This document shows positions 7,553 through 15,161 of a stretch of DNA of 25,215 nucleotides, one piece after another; the first letter of the stretch is position 1, and every line of letters starts with the position of its first letter. The notes beneath the pieces are model-generated. The model was not told the DNA's origin and made no database searches. It was given only the letters and a program-made list of their open reading frames with translations. The position numbers were made by a program, and so were the translations under genes. The DNA comes from a virus. Location: positions 1 to 25,215 of the IMG/VR virus record IMGVR_UViG_3300037089_000725; one strand, written 5' to 3'.

Positions 7553-7580
7553 CCGAAGCGGTTGCCATTGAACTATTGAA

Positions 7581-7610
7581 CGCGCCGCTGGAATATCGAA
7601 CGGCGGCGCG
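7581..7610 (+). other. GC-rich hairpin upstream of the major capsid gene
   Basis: CGCGCCGC (7581-7588) and GCGGCGCG (7603-7610) form a perfect eight-base-pair stem with a 14-base loop. It is not followed by a T-run. It may protect the 5' end of a processed capsid transcript or tune transcription. Confidence 0.4.
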
Positions 7611-7645
7611 ATGAATCCAAACGAACGATTTCCAAGGAGGGAATG

Positions 7646-8566
7646 ATGCCATTACAAGATTTTGTGAAAAACGTAATCCTCTCGGATTTCTCGGTGGCCT
7701 ACCAGCCGCCGGCTACCGTGGGGCAATTCCTGTTTCCATCCGTGCCGGATTGCGCGATGGCCGGGATCTACCCCAAATGGGGCCGAGAAGCATTTCGGAT
7801 CCTCAAGGATGAACGCGCGCTTTCGAGCGAACCCATCCTGGTGCAACAGGCTCCGACCTGGGGCGAATACCGCACCAAGGAATATTCGCGCAAAACCGCC
7901 ATCGACAAGCGGCTCACCAAAGCCGGTGTGATCGGTCCGTCATTGTTGCAGGGCGGGACAATCCTCGTCACGACCGGTCACGAGATGTCGAAGGAAAAGC
8001 GCATCGTCGACCTGGTGAACAATAAGAACGTGATGCTGCAGAACAGCTCTCCCACGTCGACGGATGCATGGGATACCTCTACGGCGGACATCCTCGGGCA
8101 GTGGCAGGATGCACAGGAGGAGATCAGCCTCGCGGCCATGGTGGCGCCCAATATCGCCGTCATTCCCCTGCATGTTCGCAACATCATCCGGAAGAGCTCT
8201 CAAATCCGGGCCGAGTTTCCGACCTTCAATGGCCTGATCACCGACGCCATGTTGGCCGAGATTCTCGAAGTGGACCAAATCGTCGTGCCGCGGGTGATGT
8301 ACGTAACGTCGCCCAAAGGCAGGACCGAGGTGGTGGCGCCATTGTGGGGAGAGAGCGTGTTGCTCGCTTACGTGGATCCCAATCCGGGAATCATGACCAT
8401 CTCCCTGGGCTACCAGATGATCAATGAACCGCGAACGATCTATACGCGGTACAACGACGACATCAAGTCCTGGGAAATCATGGTCGAGGCTGACCAGGCT
8501 GAGGAATTGGTGGCAGCGCAGTGCGCCCATCTCTTCTCTGACGTGCTAACTCCTCCGGGATCTTAG
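7646..8566 (+). CDS. Major capsid protein, HK97-fold candidate
   Basis: Two ATG codons stand in tandem (7643 and 7646); AAGGAGG at 7634-7640 is better spaced for the second, giving 306 residues. The protein opens with strands and a loop (SVAYQPPATVGQFLFPSVPD, about 15-34), has a Tyr/Trp-rich extended arm (GIYPKWGREAFRI), a charged helical spine (AWDTSTADILGQWQDAQEEI, about 135-154) and a beta-rich C-terminal half with WGESVLLAYVDPNP. Length, abundance-type ribosome binding site and position after protease, scaffold and decoration genes support the major capsid call. It does not resemble Mu gpT in what I can recall; it looks more like capsid proteins of transposable or temperate siphophages. 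The HK97 fold is inferred from context. Confidence 0.8.
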   Translation: MPLQDFVKNVILSDFSVAYQPPATVGQFLFPSVPDCAMAGIYPKWGREAFRILKDERALSSEPILVQQAPTWGEYRTKEYSRKTAIDKRLTKAGVIGPSLLQGGTILVTTGHEMSKEKRIVDLVNNKNVMLQNSSPTSTDAWDTSTADILGQWQDAQEEISLAAMVAPNIAVIPLHVRNIIRKSSQIRAEFPTFNGLITDAMLAEILEVDQIVVPRVMYVTSPKGRTEVVAPLWGESVLLAYVDPNPGIMTISLGYQMINEPRTIYTRYNDDIKSWEIMVEADQAEELVAAQCAHLFSDVLTPPGS

Positions 8567-8585
8567 ACCGCCGGAAGGCAGGAGA

Positions 8586-8616
8586 TCCGGGATATCCGCT
8601 CTTTAGGCATCCCGGA
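8586..8616 (+). other. Hairpin TCCGGGAT/ATCCCGGA after the capsid gene
   Basis: A perfect eight-base-pair stem with a 15-base loop, 20 bases after the capsid stop. It lacks a clear T-run. Together with the second hairpin at 8645-8670 it fills the capsid to gp36 gap and may limit read-through or stabilise the abundant capsid mRNA. Confidence 0.45.
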
Positions 8617-8644
8617 AACTTCTCGACATGACCATGGCCTGATA

Positions 8645-8670
8645 GCCCAGGCGCGTTCTTACACCTGGGC
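8645..8670 (+). other. Hairpin GCCCAGG/CCTGGGC before the gp36-like gene
   Basis: A seven-base-pair stem with a 12-base loop, ending 20 bases before ATG 8691. No T-run follows. Second of two consecutive hairpins downstream of the capsid gene. Confidence 0.4.
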
Positions 8671-8690
8671 CGCCAGGGCAGGAGTGATTT

Positions 8691-9119
8691 ATGCCCTACG
8701 CTACCCAAGATGACCTTCTCCATCGGGTCACAGCCGCTCAACTCGAGCAGCTCACGGATCCGGATGGGACGAATGGCGAGACCGATGATGACCGCGTCAC
8801 CGAGGTGATTCGAGACGCCACGGGATTGATCGATAGCTACGCCTCGACGCGCTACTCGATTCCCCTGGCTGAGACTGACCAGGTGAAGCGCATGGCAATG
8901 GACCTGGCGCTTTATTTTTTGAACTATCCGCCGAATTCCGATGAGCGGGAGAAGAAATACGATCGCAATCTCTCGCTCCTGAAAGACGTTTCGGCCGGAA
9001 AGGCCACGCTCGACGGCCAGGCCTCCGGCGCCGCAACGGAGCAGGCTGGATCCTCAGGCGGCCCGATGCGGGATGACCGAGAACGATTCTCGGATGATAA
9101 GAAGTTGCGCGACTTCTAA
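8691..9119 (+). CDS. Head-tail connector protein, Mu gp36-like (DUF1320)
   Basis: The 142-residue protein opens with the family-typical MPYATQDDLLHRV, followed by LTDPDG, then DDDRVTEVIRDATGLIDSY and the YSIPLAE region, and a helix DQVKRMAMDLALYFL (about 64-78). This is the DUF1320 pattern: a short helical bundle that probably sits below the portal as an adaptor. The C-terminal 40 residues are Gly/Ser/Ala-rich and likely flexible, ending DDKKLRDF. ATG 8691 lies after GGAGTGATTT. The gene follows the capsid gene as gp36 follows the head genes in Mu. Confidence 0.85.
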   Translation: MPYATQDDLLHRVTAAQLEQLTDPDGTNGETDDDRVTEVIRDATGLIDSYASTRYSIPLAETDQVKRMAMDLALYFLNYPPNSDEREKKYDRNLSLLKDVSAGKATLDGQASGAATEQAGSSGGPMRDDRERFSDDKKLRDF

Positions 9120-9124
9120 GGCGC

Positions 9125-9157
9125 CGGGTGCCAGAAAACCCTGACACCTGGCATCCG
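9125..9157 (+). other. Hairpin in a CTGACACCTGG-type spacer
   Basis: The 60-base spacer between the gp36-like and gpG-like genes folds into a ten-base-pair RNA stem with one G-U pair (9125-9134 with 9148-9157). It also contains CCTGACACCTGG and CCTGACAGCTGG, two near copies of one unit, so the spacer may derive from an expanded short repeat. Confidence 0.4.
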
Positions 9158-9179
9158 ATACCTGACAGCTGGATTTGAT

Positions 9180-9716
9180 ATGCCTGGATTCACATTCTCG
9201 ATCCGCAGTGAGGACGTCGACCGACGCCTGGGATTAATGTCGGCGAAGATTCAGAACAAGACTGACGTCCTAAAGATCATCGGAAACGTGGGGGTCGAGG
9301 AATCGCATACGATTTTTGAAGAAGGCGGGTCGCCTGCTGGGATCTGGAAGCCGTCTTTGAGAGCAACGATCCAAGGCGGGAAAACCCTGATGGACAAGGG
9401 GCGGCTGCGAGGGTCGATCGGTTTTGAGATCGTGAGCGCAACGGGCGTTGCGATCGGGACTAATTTGAAATACGCCAAGACCCATCAGTTTGGGATGGTT
9501 ATTAAGGCCAAAGCTGGCGGATACCTCAGATTCAAGCTGGCCGGGGGAGGAGTCACTTGGTGGTCATCGCCGGAACAATTGGCGAGAGGAATGGTAAGCC
9601 CCTGGCGCATGGTGAAACAGGTGACCATACCGGCGCGGCCATTCCTGGCGTGGACCGATCGGGCCATGGAAAACGCCAACCGAGGGATCACGGATTATTT
9701 CATGCTGGATCGGTAA
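9180..9716 (+). CDS. Virion morphogenesis protein, Mu gpG-like (tail completion)
   Basis: The 178-residue protein fits the Mu gpG / phage virion morphogenesis family. It has a helical N-terminal half with GNVGVEESHTIFEEGGSP, then the family-typical WKPSLRATIQGG and TLMDKGRLRGSI (about 57-81), strands with VAIGTNLKYAKTHQFG (about 90-105), and the conserved ending IPARPFLAWTDRA. Proteins of this family act at the head-tail joint or tail terminus. In Mu the G gene lies between F and I, upstream of the capsid gene; here it has moved downstream among the connector genes, as in many other Mu-like prophages. I see no ribosome binding site better than TGGATTTGAT before ATG 9180. Confidence 0.82.
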   Translation: MPGFTFSIRSEDVDRRLGLMSAKIQNKTDVLKIIGNVGVEESHTIFEEGGSPAGIWKPSLRATIQGGKTLMDKGRLRGSIGFEIVSATGVAIGTNLKYAKTHQFGMVIKAKAGGYLRFKLAGGGVTWWSSPEQLARGMVSPWRMVKQVTIPARPFLAWTDRAMENANRGITDYFMLDR

Positions 9717-9740
9717 TCCCTGGCGGCAGGAACGGACGGA

Positions 9741-10232
9741 ATGATAACTCTAATCGAAATCGAAGACGCCATCATTCAAATCCTCCAGGATGCCGGGGAC
9801 CTGGAAGCCGTCAGCGACACGAGCATCACCACCTATGGCGATTCCCTCAATGTCGCCCTGGAAGATTATCTCAAGGCCCAGCTGGCGCGGTTTCCGCTGA
9901 TCCTGGTGGTCTTCGGCGGCGTGCAGTCGGTCCAGGAGCACGATATCGATGGCGTCAATTACCAGGAAACCCAGAATTGGGGGGTTCTCGTGGCCGATCG
10001 CAACCTTGGGAGCGAACAGTTCGCGCGCCGCGGGCAGGAGGAACACGGAACCACCGGAACCTATGCCCTGCAGGAGATGGTTCGCGACCTTTTGCACAAC
10101 GCCTCACTCGGCGACGAGAACGAGATCCACAAGATGAAATTCCGGTCCTCAAACGAAGTCATGAATGCCAACGGGGTGAGCGCCTATGCGCTCACATTCC
10201 AGGTCGAGGTGGAACGAACCTCGGCAAATTAA
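9741..10232 (+). CDS. Mu gp37-like protein (DUF1834), probable tail terminator
   Basis: The 163-residue protein begins MITLIEIEDAIIQILQD and continues with ARFPLILVVFGGVQSVQEHD (about 50-69), NYQETQNWGVLVADRNL (about 73-89) and a central GTYALQEMVRDLLHN helix. The hydrophobic strand, acidic loop and helix order is that of DUF1834 (Mu gp37). These proteins follow gp36 and resemble tail terminator proteins that cap the tail tube and dock it to the head. The C-terminus ALTFQVEVERTSAN is a typical final strand. The stop is immediately followed by the AAGGAG of the tube gene. Confidence 0.78.
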   Translation: MITLIEIEDAIIQILQDAGDLEAVSDTSITTYGDSLNVALEDYLKAQLARFPLILVVFGGVQSVQEHDIDGVNYQETQNWGVLVADRNLGSEQFARRGQEEHGTTGTYALQEMVRDLLHNASLGDENEIHKMKFRSSNEVMNANGVSAYALTFQVEVERTSAN

Positions 10233-10242
10233 GGAGAAAACC

Positions 10243-11502
10243 ATGTCCAACGATTTTCAAAGATCCGAAACCCTCAAGGTAGCCTTGGCGATCGCGAAGG
10301 AAACCGATTTTCTGACCCCGCTTCTTGACGCGGCTATCGGCGTGGTGCTGCCCTTCAATGGGTTCGGCGTCGCGCCCCTGAAGCGCGAGATTGAAGACGA
10401 CAGTAAATTCTTCGGAAAGGGCCACGGCGATCCCACCGAGATCCGCCCGATGGGCGATCAATGGGGCGCCAGCCGCACTTATCGCGCCTCCGACAAATCG
10501 CTGGCGCTGCTCCTGCCGCTCCTGTTGGGGAATGTGGTGACCTACACGCCCACCATAGCCACGACCGCCCGGCGCCATATCGTGAAATTCTGGGATCCCA
10601 TCGGGGGAAGCAACGAGGCGCTCTCCACCTCCTGGATCGAGGCTTACGCCGACACGCAGAAGAAGATCTCCGGCGTCGTCATCAGTCAGGTGCAATTGAA
10701 CGCCGCCAAGAAATACCAGGTCGATCTGGTCACGCAATACTTGGCGCGGCTGGCCGTGGACAACGTCGCGGTGCTCCCGGCGGTTTTTTCAACTGCCAAG
10801 TTTCTGCGGCTCGAAAAAATCGAGCTGGGCACCTTTGCAACCCTCGTCGACGTTTCCAAGAAGGTTACGAACGTCGCGATCACTTTCAACCAGAACCCAC
10901 AGCTCATGTTCACCCCCGGCGCGCCCACCGGTCAGGAGTATTACGCCAATGTCGCCCTGATCGGCTCGCAGACTGCTACGCTCGACCTCACCCTGGCCTA
11001 CGCCAATGCCCTCGCGGATTACACGGTGGACGGGACGGAATTGCGATGCCGCATCACCTTCAAAGGAGCGACGATCGAAACGAATTTCGACGTGGAGATG
11101 ATCGTCGATTTCCCGCGCATGGTAGTCGACAATGACGCCGTGAGCGACAATAATTCCACGCTCAGCCTGGCGTTGAAATTCAGCGAGAAGACCGTCCTGC
11201 GACATGAGACGACCATCGCCTCCGGCACGGCCACGAGCGGCACTACCTCGTCGCTCACGAAAACCGCCGAAACGTTTGTGACCAAGGGCGTCAAGGAAGG
11301 CGCTCTGATCACCATGAACACCGGGGCTGAAGGAGCCCTGGAAACCCGCACCATCATCGAGGACTCGCTCGCCGAGACGACGGTGCATTTCACGCCGGTA
11401 GCCACCAACGCGGTCACCAGCACCACGACTTTTTCCGTCACCCAGGGCTCGAAAGTGGTCGTGACGCTCCAGAACGCCGAGACGGTGTTGCCGCGTCAAT
11501 AA
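10243..11502 (+). CDS. Probable major tail tube protein of a non-contractile tail
   Basis: Start ATG 10243 follows AAGGAG at 10231-10236; the protein has 419 residues. Residues about 90-330 are beta-rich and alternate as in tail tube proteins: TTARRHIVKFWDPIGG, YQVDLVTQYLARLAVDN, EYYANVALIGSQTATLDLTL and FKGATIETNFDVEMIVDFPR. The last 90 residues are Thr/Ser/Val-rich with strands (TVHFTPVATNAVTSTTTFSV) and look like an added Ig-like surface domain, a common decoration of siphophage tube proteins. No FluMu-type sheath gene lies nearby, so this should be the main tail structural protein. A position between tail terminator and the overlapping chaperone frames supports this. Family identity was not recognised outright; the call depends on position and strand pattern. 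Confidence 0.65.
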   Translation: MSNDFQRSETLKVALAIAKETDFLTPLLDAAIGVVLPFNGFGVAPLKREIEDDSKFFGKGHGDPTEIRPMGDQWGASRTYRASDKSLALLLPLLLGNVVTYTPTIATTARRHIVKFWDPIGGSNEALSTSWIEAYADTQKKISGVVISQVQLNAAKKYQVDLVTQYLARLAVDNVAVLPAVFSTAKFLRLEKIELGTFATLVDVSKKVTNVAITFNQNPQLMFTPGAPTGQEYYANVALIGSQTATLDLTLAYANALADYTVDGTELRCRITFKGATIETNFDVEMIVDFPRMVVDNDAVSDNNSTLSLALKFSEKTVLRHETTIASGTATSGTTSSLTKTAETFVTKGVKEGALITMNTGAEGALETRTIIEDSLAETTVHFTPVATNAVTSTTTFSVTQGSKVVVTLQNAETVLPRQ

Positions 11503-11532
11503 AGCCTCGCGAGCCACGCGCCTCCATTACAT

Positions 11533-11559
11533 CCTCCATGGTCAGACATGCCGTGGAGG
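11533..11559 (+). other. Hairpin after the tube gene
   Basis: CCTCCATGG (11533-11541) and CCGTGGAGG (11551-11559) form nine base pairs including one G-U, with a nine-base loop. It lies 30 bases after the stop of the probable tube gene, in a 109-base gap that otherwise shows only the AAAGGAAAA binding site of the next gene. Without a T-run it may act as mRNA stabiliser or weak terminator that sets the high tube to chaperone ratio. Confidence 0.4.
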
Positions 11560-11611
11560 CATGGCGGGTAGAGAAATTTAAACGCACCTTACAAACCCAA
11601 AGGAAAAGCAC

Positions 11612-12415
11612 ATGACCGAAGAAACCAATATACCAGCAAGCAACGTTGTCAGCATCGACTCGACAGGGCCCGCAACCACCCCGGCAGGCCTGTTTGAATG
11701 CCGCCCCGAGGAAGAATATGTGGTGATGATTCCTGAACGTGCGCGAGGATCGATCCGCGTCGTCCACGTCTTTTCGCATATCACCTCCAAAGAATGGATC
11801 GCACTCGATCATAGCAACGTGCTCATCATGCGGCAAATCAGCGACGATTTGAACGAACTCGAAACCGGTGCCTTTGAGCAGGCGATCGCGCTCTATGATC
11901 TGCACATTCAGCGCGTCGAGATCTGGATCCCGAAGGACGCCGGATGGGTCGCCTCAGGTAAGGAAATGCCGGAGGAAAATGTCAGTTCGCTCGAAAAATT
12001 CAAGACCATTAACGCGCTCACGCGAGTCGAAAAAAGCGAATATGCGCGGACCTTCTCTCCTGACAGTTTTCTGGCCTCGGCAGGTTCCTCGGAGATTTGG
12101 CTCCGGGCCATCCAGAATGACCACTGGGTTTTGCTCGGCCACCAATTCCGTAAGCGGACCACCGAGGAGGAAAAACGATTCAAGAGATTGACTTCGCGAA
12201 TTCAGTCGGTCCGCGGTGCGCGCAAAAACACCAGTCGGTTCCCCTCGGATCTGGGCGGCGAAACGGAGCTTTATGACGAGGTTTTCGAGGCCTCGACCGG
12301 CTACATCGACCAAGGTATGCCGATCACCTCGCCTGCGGAAATTCCGCCCTATCACAAAAGGCTGGCGCTTCGGGAACTATTCCAAGGGGATTCGGTGGAC
12401 GCGGGGGAAGAATAA
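11612..12415 (+). CDS. Probable tail assembly chaperone, zero-frame product
   Basis: The 267-residue protein starts at ATG 11612 after AAAGGAAAAG. The first 30 residues look disordered (Pro/Thr/Ser-rich). Residues 30-130 mix strands and helices (EYVVMIPERARGSIRVVHVF, then LNELETGAFEQAIALYDLHI), and the C-terminal part is charged. I recognise no family. The tail chaperone assignment comes from genome order (after the tube gene, upstream of the tape measure) and from the overlapping -1 open frame that runs from 12277 past this stop, the usual G/GT design in long-tailed phages. In that design the short form and a rarer frameshifted long form coat the tape measure during tail assembly. Confidence 0.55.
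   Translation: MTEETNIPASNVVSIDSTGPATTPAGLFECRPEEEYVVMIPERARGSIRVVHVFSHITSKEWIALDHSNVLIMRQISDDLNELETGAFEQAIALYDLHIQRVEIWIPKDAGWVASGKEMPEENVSSLEKFKTINALTRVEKSEYARTFSPDSFLASAGSSEIWLRAIQNDHWVLLGHQFRKRTTEEEKRFKRLTSRIQSVRGARKNTSRFPSDLGGETELYDEVFEASTGYIDQGMPITSPAEIPPYHKRLALRELFQGDSVDAGEE
12403..12409 (+). promoter_or_regulatory. Candidate -1 frameshift site GGGGGAA
   Basis: In the zero frame the sequence reads GCG GGG GAA GAA TAA (12401-12415). A one-base slip backward at G-GGG-GAA keeps Gly pairing in the P site but mispairs one base in the A site, so it is an imperfect slippery heptamer. It sits two codons before the stop, and the -1 frame is open from 12277 to 12873. No other heptamer in the overlap fits the X-XXY-YYZ rule better. 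A slip elsewhere in 12277-12415 cannot be excluded. Confidence 0.4.
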
Positions 12416-12873
12416 CGCTCCGGGAAACGGCTCGGAGCGGTGACGAAGAGGTCCCGGACGAGGAGCGGTATTCATTTCGGGCGGCCATACGGAAATTGCT
12501 TCTGGCATCCGAAAATGCTCGCCGCAATGAGGCCCAGCAGGAAACCCTCCCGGGGCGGGTGAATGTTAAAGACTTCTGCCCCGGGATCGGGCGGTGCATC
12601 GAGACGGCGCTCGATCCGAGCGCCTGTGAGGGATGCAGCGAGCGCCGCTACCAGGTTTATTCGGAGGCGCCAACCGAGCGCTGGAACAATGCGGTTTCGC
12701 TGACGCTGTGGCTCGACGCGAAGTTCATGGCGGGTTGGCGGCCGAGCGATTTAAACGCACTCTCGCCGGAAGAGTGGGAAATGCGCGAGATCTTGGTCAT
12801 CGAACGCAATTGGATGGAACGCCAGGTCATGGATCGAGAACGGCAGAAAATGAAAAAGCCATCTGATTTGTAA
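12406..12873 (+). CDS. Probable frameshift extension of the tail assembly chaperone, Cys-rich
   Basis: This frame has no ATG; the first start-like codons are a TTG at 12496 and a GTG at 12559, both without a ribosome binding site. It is open from 12277 and overlaps the previous gene by 139 bases in the -1 frame, so translation by ribosomal frameshift is the simplest reading. A slip near 12406 would add about 155 residues and give a 420-residue fusion. Within it lies a four-cysteine cluster, FCPGIGRC then DPSACEGC, spaced C-x5-C-x9-C-x2-C, which could bind a metal. The rest is helical and charged with Trp-rich stretches (NNAVSLTLWLDAKFMAGW), ending KMKKPSDL. If the TTG is used instead, the product has 125 residues. 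Confidence 0.55.
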   Translation, partial: GRITLRETARSGDEEVPDEERYSFRAAIRKLLLASENARRNEAQQETLPGRVNVKDFCPGIGRCIETALDPSACEGCSERRYQVYSEAPTERWNNAVSLTLWLDAKFMAGWRPSDLNALSPEEWEMREILVIERNWMERQVMDRERQKMKKPSDL

Positions 12874-12882
12874 AGGGAAAAT

Positions 12883-14397
12883 ATGAGTCTCGACGCAACC
12901 AAGAATTTTGCGAAAGTCACCGTCAGCACGGGCTACGGCTCAGGCGATATATCGATTGTTCTGGCGACAGGCGCGGGCGCAAAATTGCCGCAACCATCAA
13001 CAGATGGCGCATTCAATCTCGTCTGGTGGGATTCGGCCTCTTATGGCGACCCGTCGGATGATCCAAACGTTGAAATTGTGCGGGTGACGGCTCGGACGAC
13101 CGACACCCTGACCGTGATACGCGGACAGGAAGCAACCCCCGCCTCGAACAAGAATACATCCGCCCATACCTACCTCATGATCCTGGGTGCGACCGCGAAG
13201 ATGTTCACCGACATTCAATCGGCATTAGCGAGCGCCGGGGCGATCTCATCGGTCTCGAATACCGACGGGACGTTGACCATCAACCCCACGACGGGCGCCG
13301 TGGTGGCTTCTCTTGCCCTTGGGCATGCGAATACGTGGACAGGGGCGCAGACGTTCGGTGACGCGCTTCTAATCGCCACGACGCCTAAGTTCACGACCGG
13401 GATCAAGGACGCCAACGGAAATATCATCATTGGATTCACGGCGACGGGTTCAGCGGTGGATTACCTTTTGATCGCGAATGCGGCCACGGCCAATCCCTCA
13501 ATGGTTATTTTGAGCGCTGCGGGAGCAAGTACCAACATTAGCCTTCAACTCCTTCCGAAGGGATCGGGGGTCATCTGGCTAGGGCCGACAAGCGACAATA
13601 ATTATTTCGACCGGAACCAATCCAATTATTTGAAGATTTATGGTGGCAATCATGCTTTCATAATAAGCGCCTGGGGTCAAATGGTTCCGCTTCGCATGTT
13701 TTTTGGGCCAGATTTTTATTCTCCATGTATTGAAATGAAAACTTCAACCGCCACTTCTTCCGACAATATTTCAAATCACCTCAGCGTCGTGAGGCACCTC
13801 TACATCGAGGCTCAAAAGGGAGAAACCAGCGATTCCTCAATCGATGATGCGGGTAATATTGGGGTAAATCTCGGGGATGGAAGACCCGCAGCTAGCGGAA
13901 CCAACAATGGTGGCCCAGCCTCCAATTTTGAAATTTTATTTGCTGTGGGGGGAGCAGGTGTCGGTAGTGGGACAAAAGGGACCGATAGTGCTGTTAACTA
14001 TGTAGAGAAGGCTCATGGGGCACGATCAAACTTCCAAGCGGTTTCAATCCTCTTGGCCTCTTCTGCTGGTGGAACGCTCACAGCAACAAACCTGATTCCT
14101 GCGGGCTCCACTGTGCTCAGTTGCACAAGCCGAGTGACTACAGCTTTTGGAACCTCCAATGGCCTGACCTCGATCAGCATCGGGGATGGAACGATAGCAA
14201 ATCTGTTCTCCAACAATTCAGCTATTACTTTGGCTTCTGTGACCAATTCTACGAACTACCTGAGCACGTTTGCGCCGAAATTCTACCCGGCGGCAACCTC
14301 CATTATGATCACCGGCAACGGTGGAACGGGCTTCGATGCAACGGGAGCAATCAGAATCACGCTCTGGTACTTTAACGACAGCCCTCCGACGAGTTAG
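12883..14397 (+). CDS. Tail fibre-like or receptor-binding protein
   Basis: A 504-residue, beta-rich protein. The N-terminal 115 residues (MSLDATKNFAKVTVSTGYG, then GAGAKLPQPSTDGAFNLVWW and DDPNVEIVRVTARTTDTLTV) form the attachment-type domain seen at the start of many fibre-like proteins in metagenomic phages. After a linker with SNTDGTLTINPTTG and WTGAQTFGD, common in fibre shafts, comes a more variable middle (about residues 210-380), then a C-terminal unit with NLIPAGSTVLSCTSRVTTAFG and SISIGDGTIANLF, ending ITLWYFND. The middle is visibly more AT-rich than its flanks, as expected for an exchanged receptor-binding segment. ATG 12883 follows AAAGGGAAA. Function is inferred from composition and order of these segments. 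Confidence 0.65.
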   Translation: MSLDATKNFAKVTVSTGYGSGDISIVLATGAGAKLPQPSTDGAFNLVWWDSASYGDPSDDPNVEIVRVTARTTDTLTVIRGQEATPASNKNTSAHTYLMILGATAKMFTDIQSALASAGAISSVSNTDGTLTINPTTGAVVASLALGHANTWTGAQTFGDALLIATTPKFTTGIKDANGNIIIGFTATGSAVDYLLIANAATANPSMVILSAAGASTNISLQLLPKGSGVIWLGPTSDNNYFDRNQSNYLKIYGGNHAFIISAWGQMVPLRMFFGPDFYSPCIEMKTSTATSSDNISNHLSVVRHLYIEAQKGETSDSSIDDAGNIGVNLGDGRPAASGTNNGGPASNFEILFAVGGAGVGSGTKGTDSAVNYVEKAHGARSNFQAVSILLASSAGGTLTATNLIPAGSTVLSCTSRVTTAFGTSNGLTSISIGDGTIANLFSNNSAITLASVTNSTNYLSTFAPKFYPAATSIMITGNGGTGFDATGAIRITLWYFNDSPPTS

Positions 14398-14414
14398 AGG
14401 AAGGAAGAAAACCG

Positions 14415-14819
14415 ATGTCTCTTCAAATTACGAAAACGCTGGGAACGGGAGCGACCGTCACCTATTGGAAGATCATCGCATATCACTACGATGGCAAGAA
14501 CACCATCGCCAACGTCGCCGGGTGGCTCAGCAAAGACCTCTGCGATGGCGGGGCCGAACCTGCATTGGTGGTGGATTCTATTTTCCCAGTCGAAACTCCC
14601 GCATCACCCGAAGACGGAGGCGTGAAATTGGGAGGAGGCCTGCGATTGGAGGGCGGGGAGCTGGGCGGTGAAGACCTTATGGCCGTCGGACCCGCCGCAT
14701 TCAAACCCTTGCTGACGGCCGACAATGAAGGACAGTCGGCCCTCGATGTGATCATGAATTCGCTTGAGGCTCAGGTTTTGACGGACCCATATTTCGACGG
14801 CGCCATCGCGGTCGAATAG
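14415..14819 (+). CDS. Small structural or accessory protein, unknown
   Basis: The 134-residue protein starts at ATG 14415 after AGGAAGGAAG. The N-terminal 55 residues form alternating strands (TGATVTYWKIIAYHYDGKNT, then VAGWLSKDLCDGG). The middle is a Gly/Glu/Leu low-complexity stretch with repeats of the form LGGGLRLEGGELGGEDL (about 72-88). The C-terminus is helical (GQSALDVIMNSLEAQVL). The first part could be an attachment domain and the Gly-rich part a flexible tether. I do not recognise it. It lies in the fibre-like cassette, 17 bases after the preceding gene. Confidence 0.55.
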   Translation: MSLQITKTLGTGATVTYWKIIAYHYDGKNTIANVAGWLSKDLCDGGAEPALVVDSIFPVETPASPEDGGVKLGGGLRLEGGELGGEDLMAVGPAAFKPLLTADNEGQSALDVIMNSLEAQVLTDPYFDGAIAVE

Positions 14820-14864
14820 ATCATCTTGCAGTGGCCCAGCACAAATAAAAAAGGGGAGGCCCAC

Positions 14865-15152
14865 ATGGCTAAAAGTAAAAAGGTAATCTCGATCGCGAAT
14901 GCGGCGGTTCGGGAACCCGCCAAAGTCATTGAATTGACCGAAGAAGAAAAGACCGAGCTTCGGGGCAATTTGGGCGTCGAGCATGTGAAACGACTGGAAC
15001 TGGATCTGATTATGGAGCAGCGGAACTCGCTCCTCTGGAAGTTTCGCATGAACCATTCGGCCAGCGAGGCCGGATGGGATCTCAAACTGGACGAGAAGGG
15101 CAATTTTTGGTTGGAAGAGAAACCAAATTGCCCCACTCCACCCAATTCATAA
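14865..15152 (+). CDS. Small charged protein of unknown function
   Basis: ATG 14865 is preceded by GGGGAGG and gives 95 residues. The first 30 residues are basic and Ala-rich (MAKSKKVISIANAAVREPA), followed by a helical segment (IELTEEEKTELRGNLGVEHV, KRLELDLIMEQRNSLLWKF), then WDLKLDEKGNFWLEEKPN, a two-stranded ending. No cysteine pattern or membrane segment is present beyond a single Cys near the C-terminus. It may be a chaperone for a neighbouring fibre protein, but only proximity suggests this. Confidence 0.55.
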   Translation: MAKSKKVISIANAAVREPAKVIELTEEEKTELRGNLGVEHVKRLELDLIMEQRNSLLWKFRMNHSASEAGWDLKLDEKGNFWLEEKPNCPTPPNS

Positions 15153-15161
15153 GGAATAGGT

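Noticed and set aside
10461-11135. Second + strand frame inside the tube gene
   Set aside because: Product is Arg/His-rich without domains, typical of an out-of-frame shadow in GC-rich DNA.
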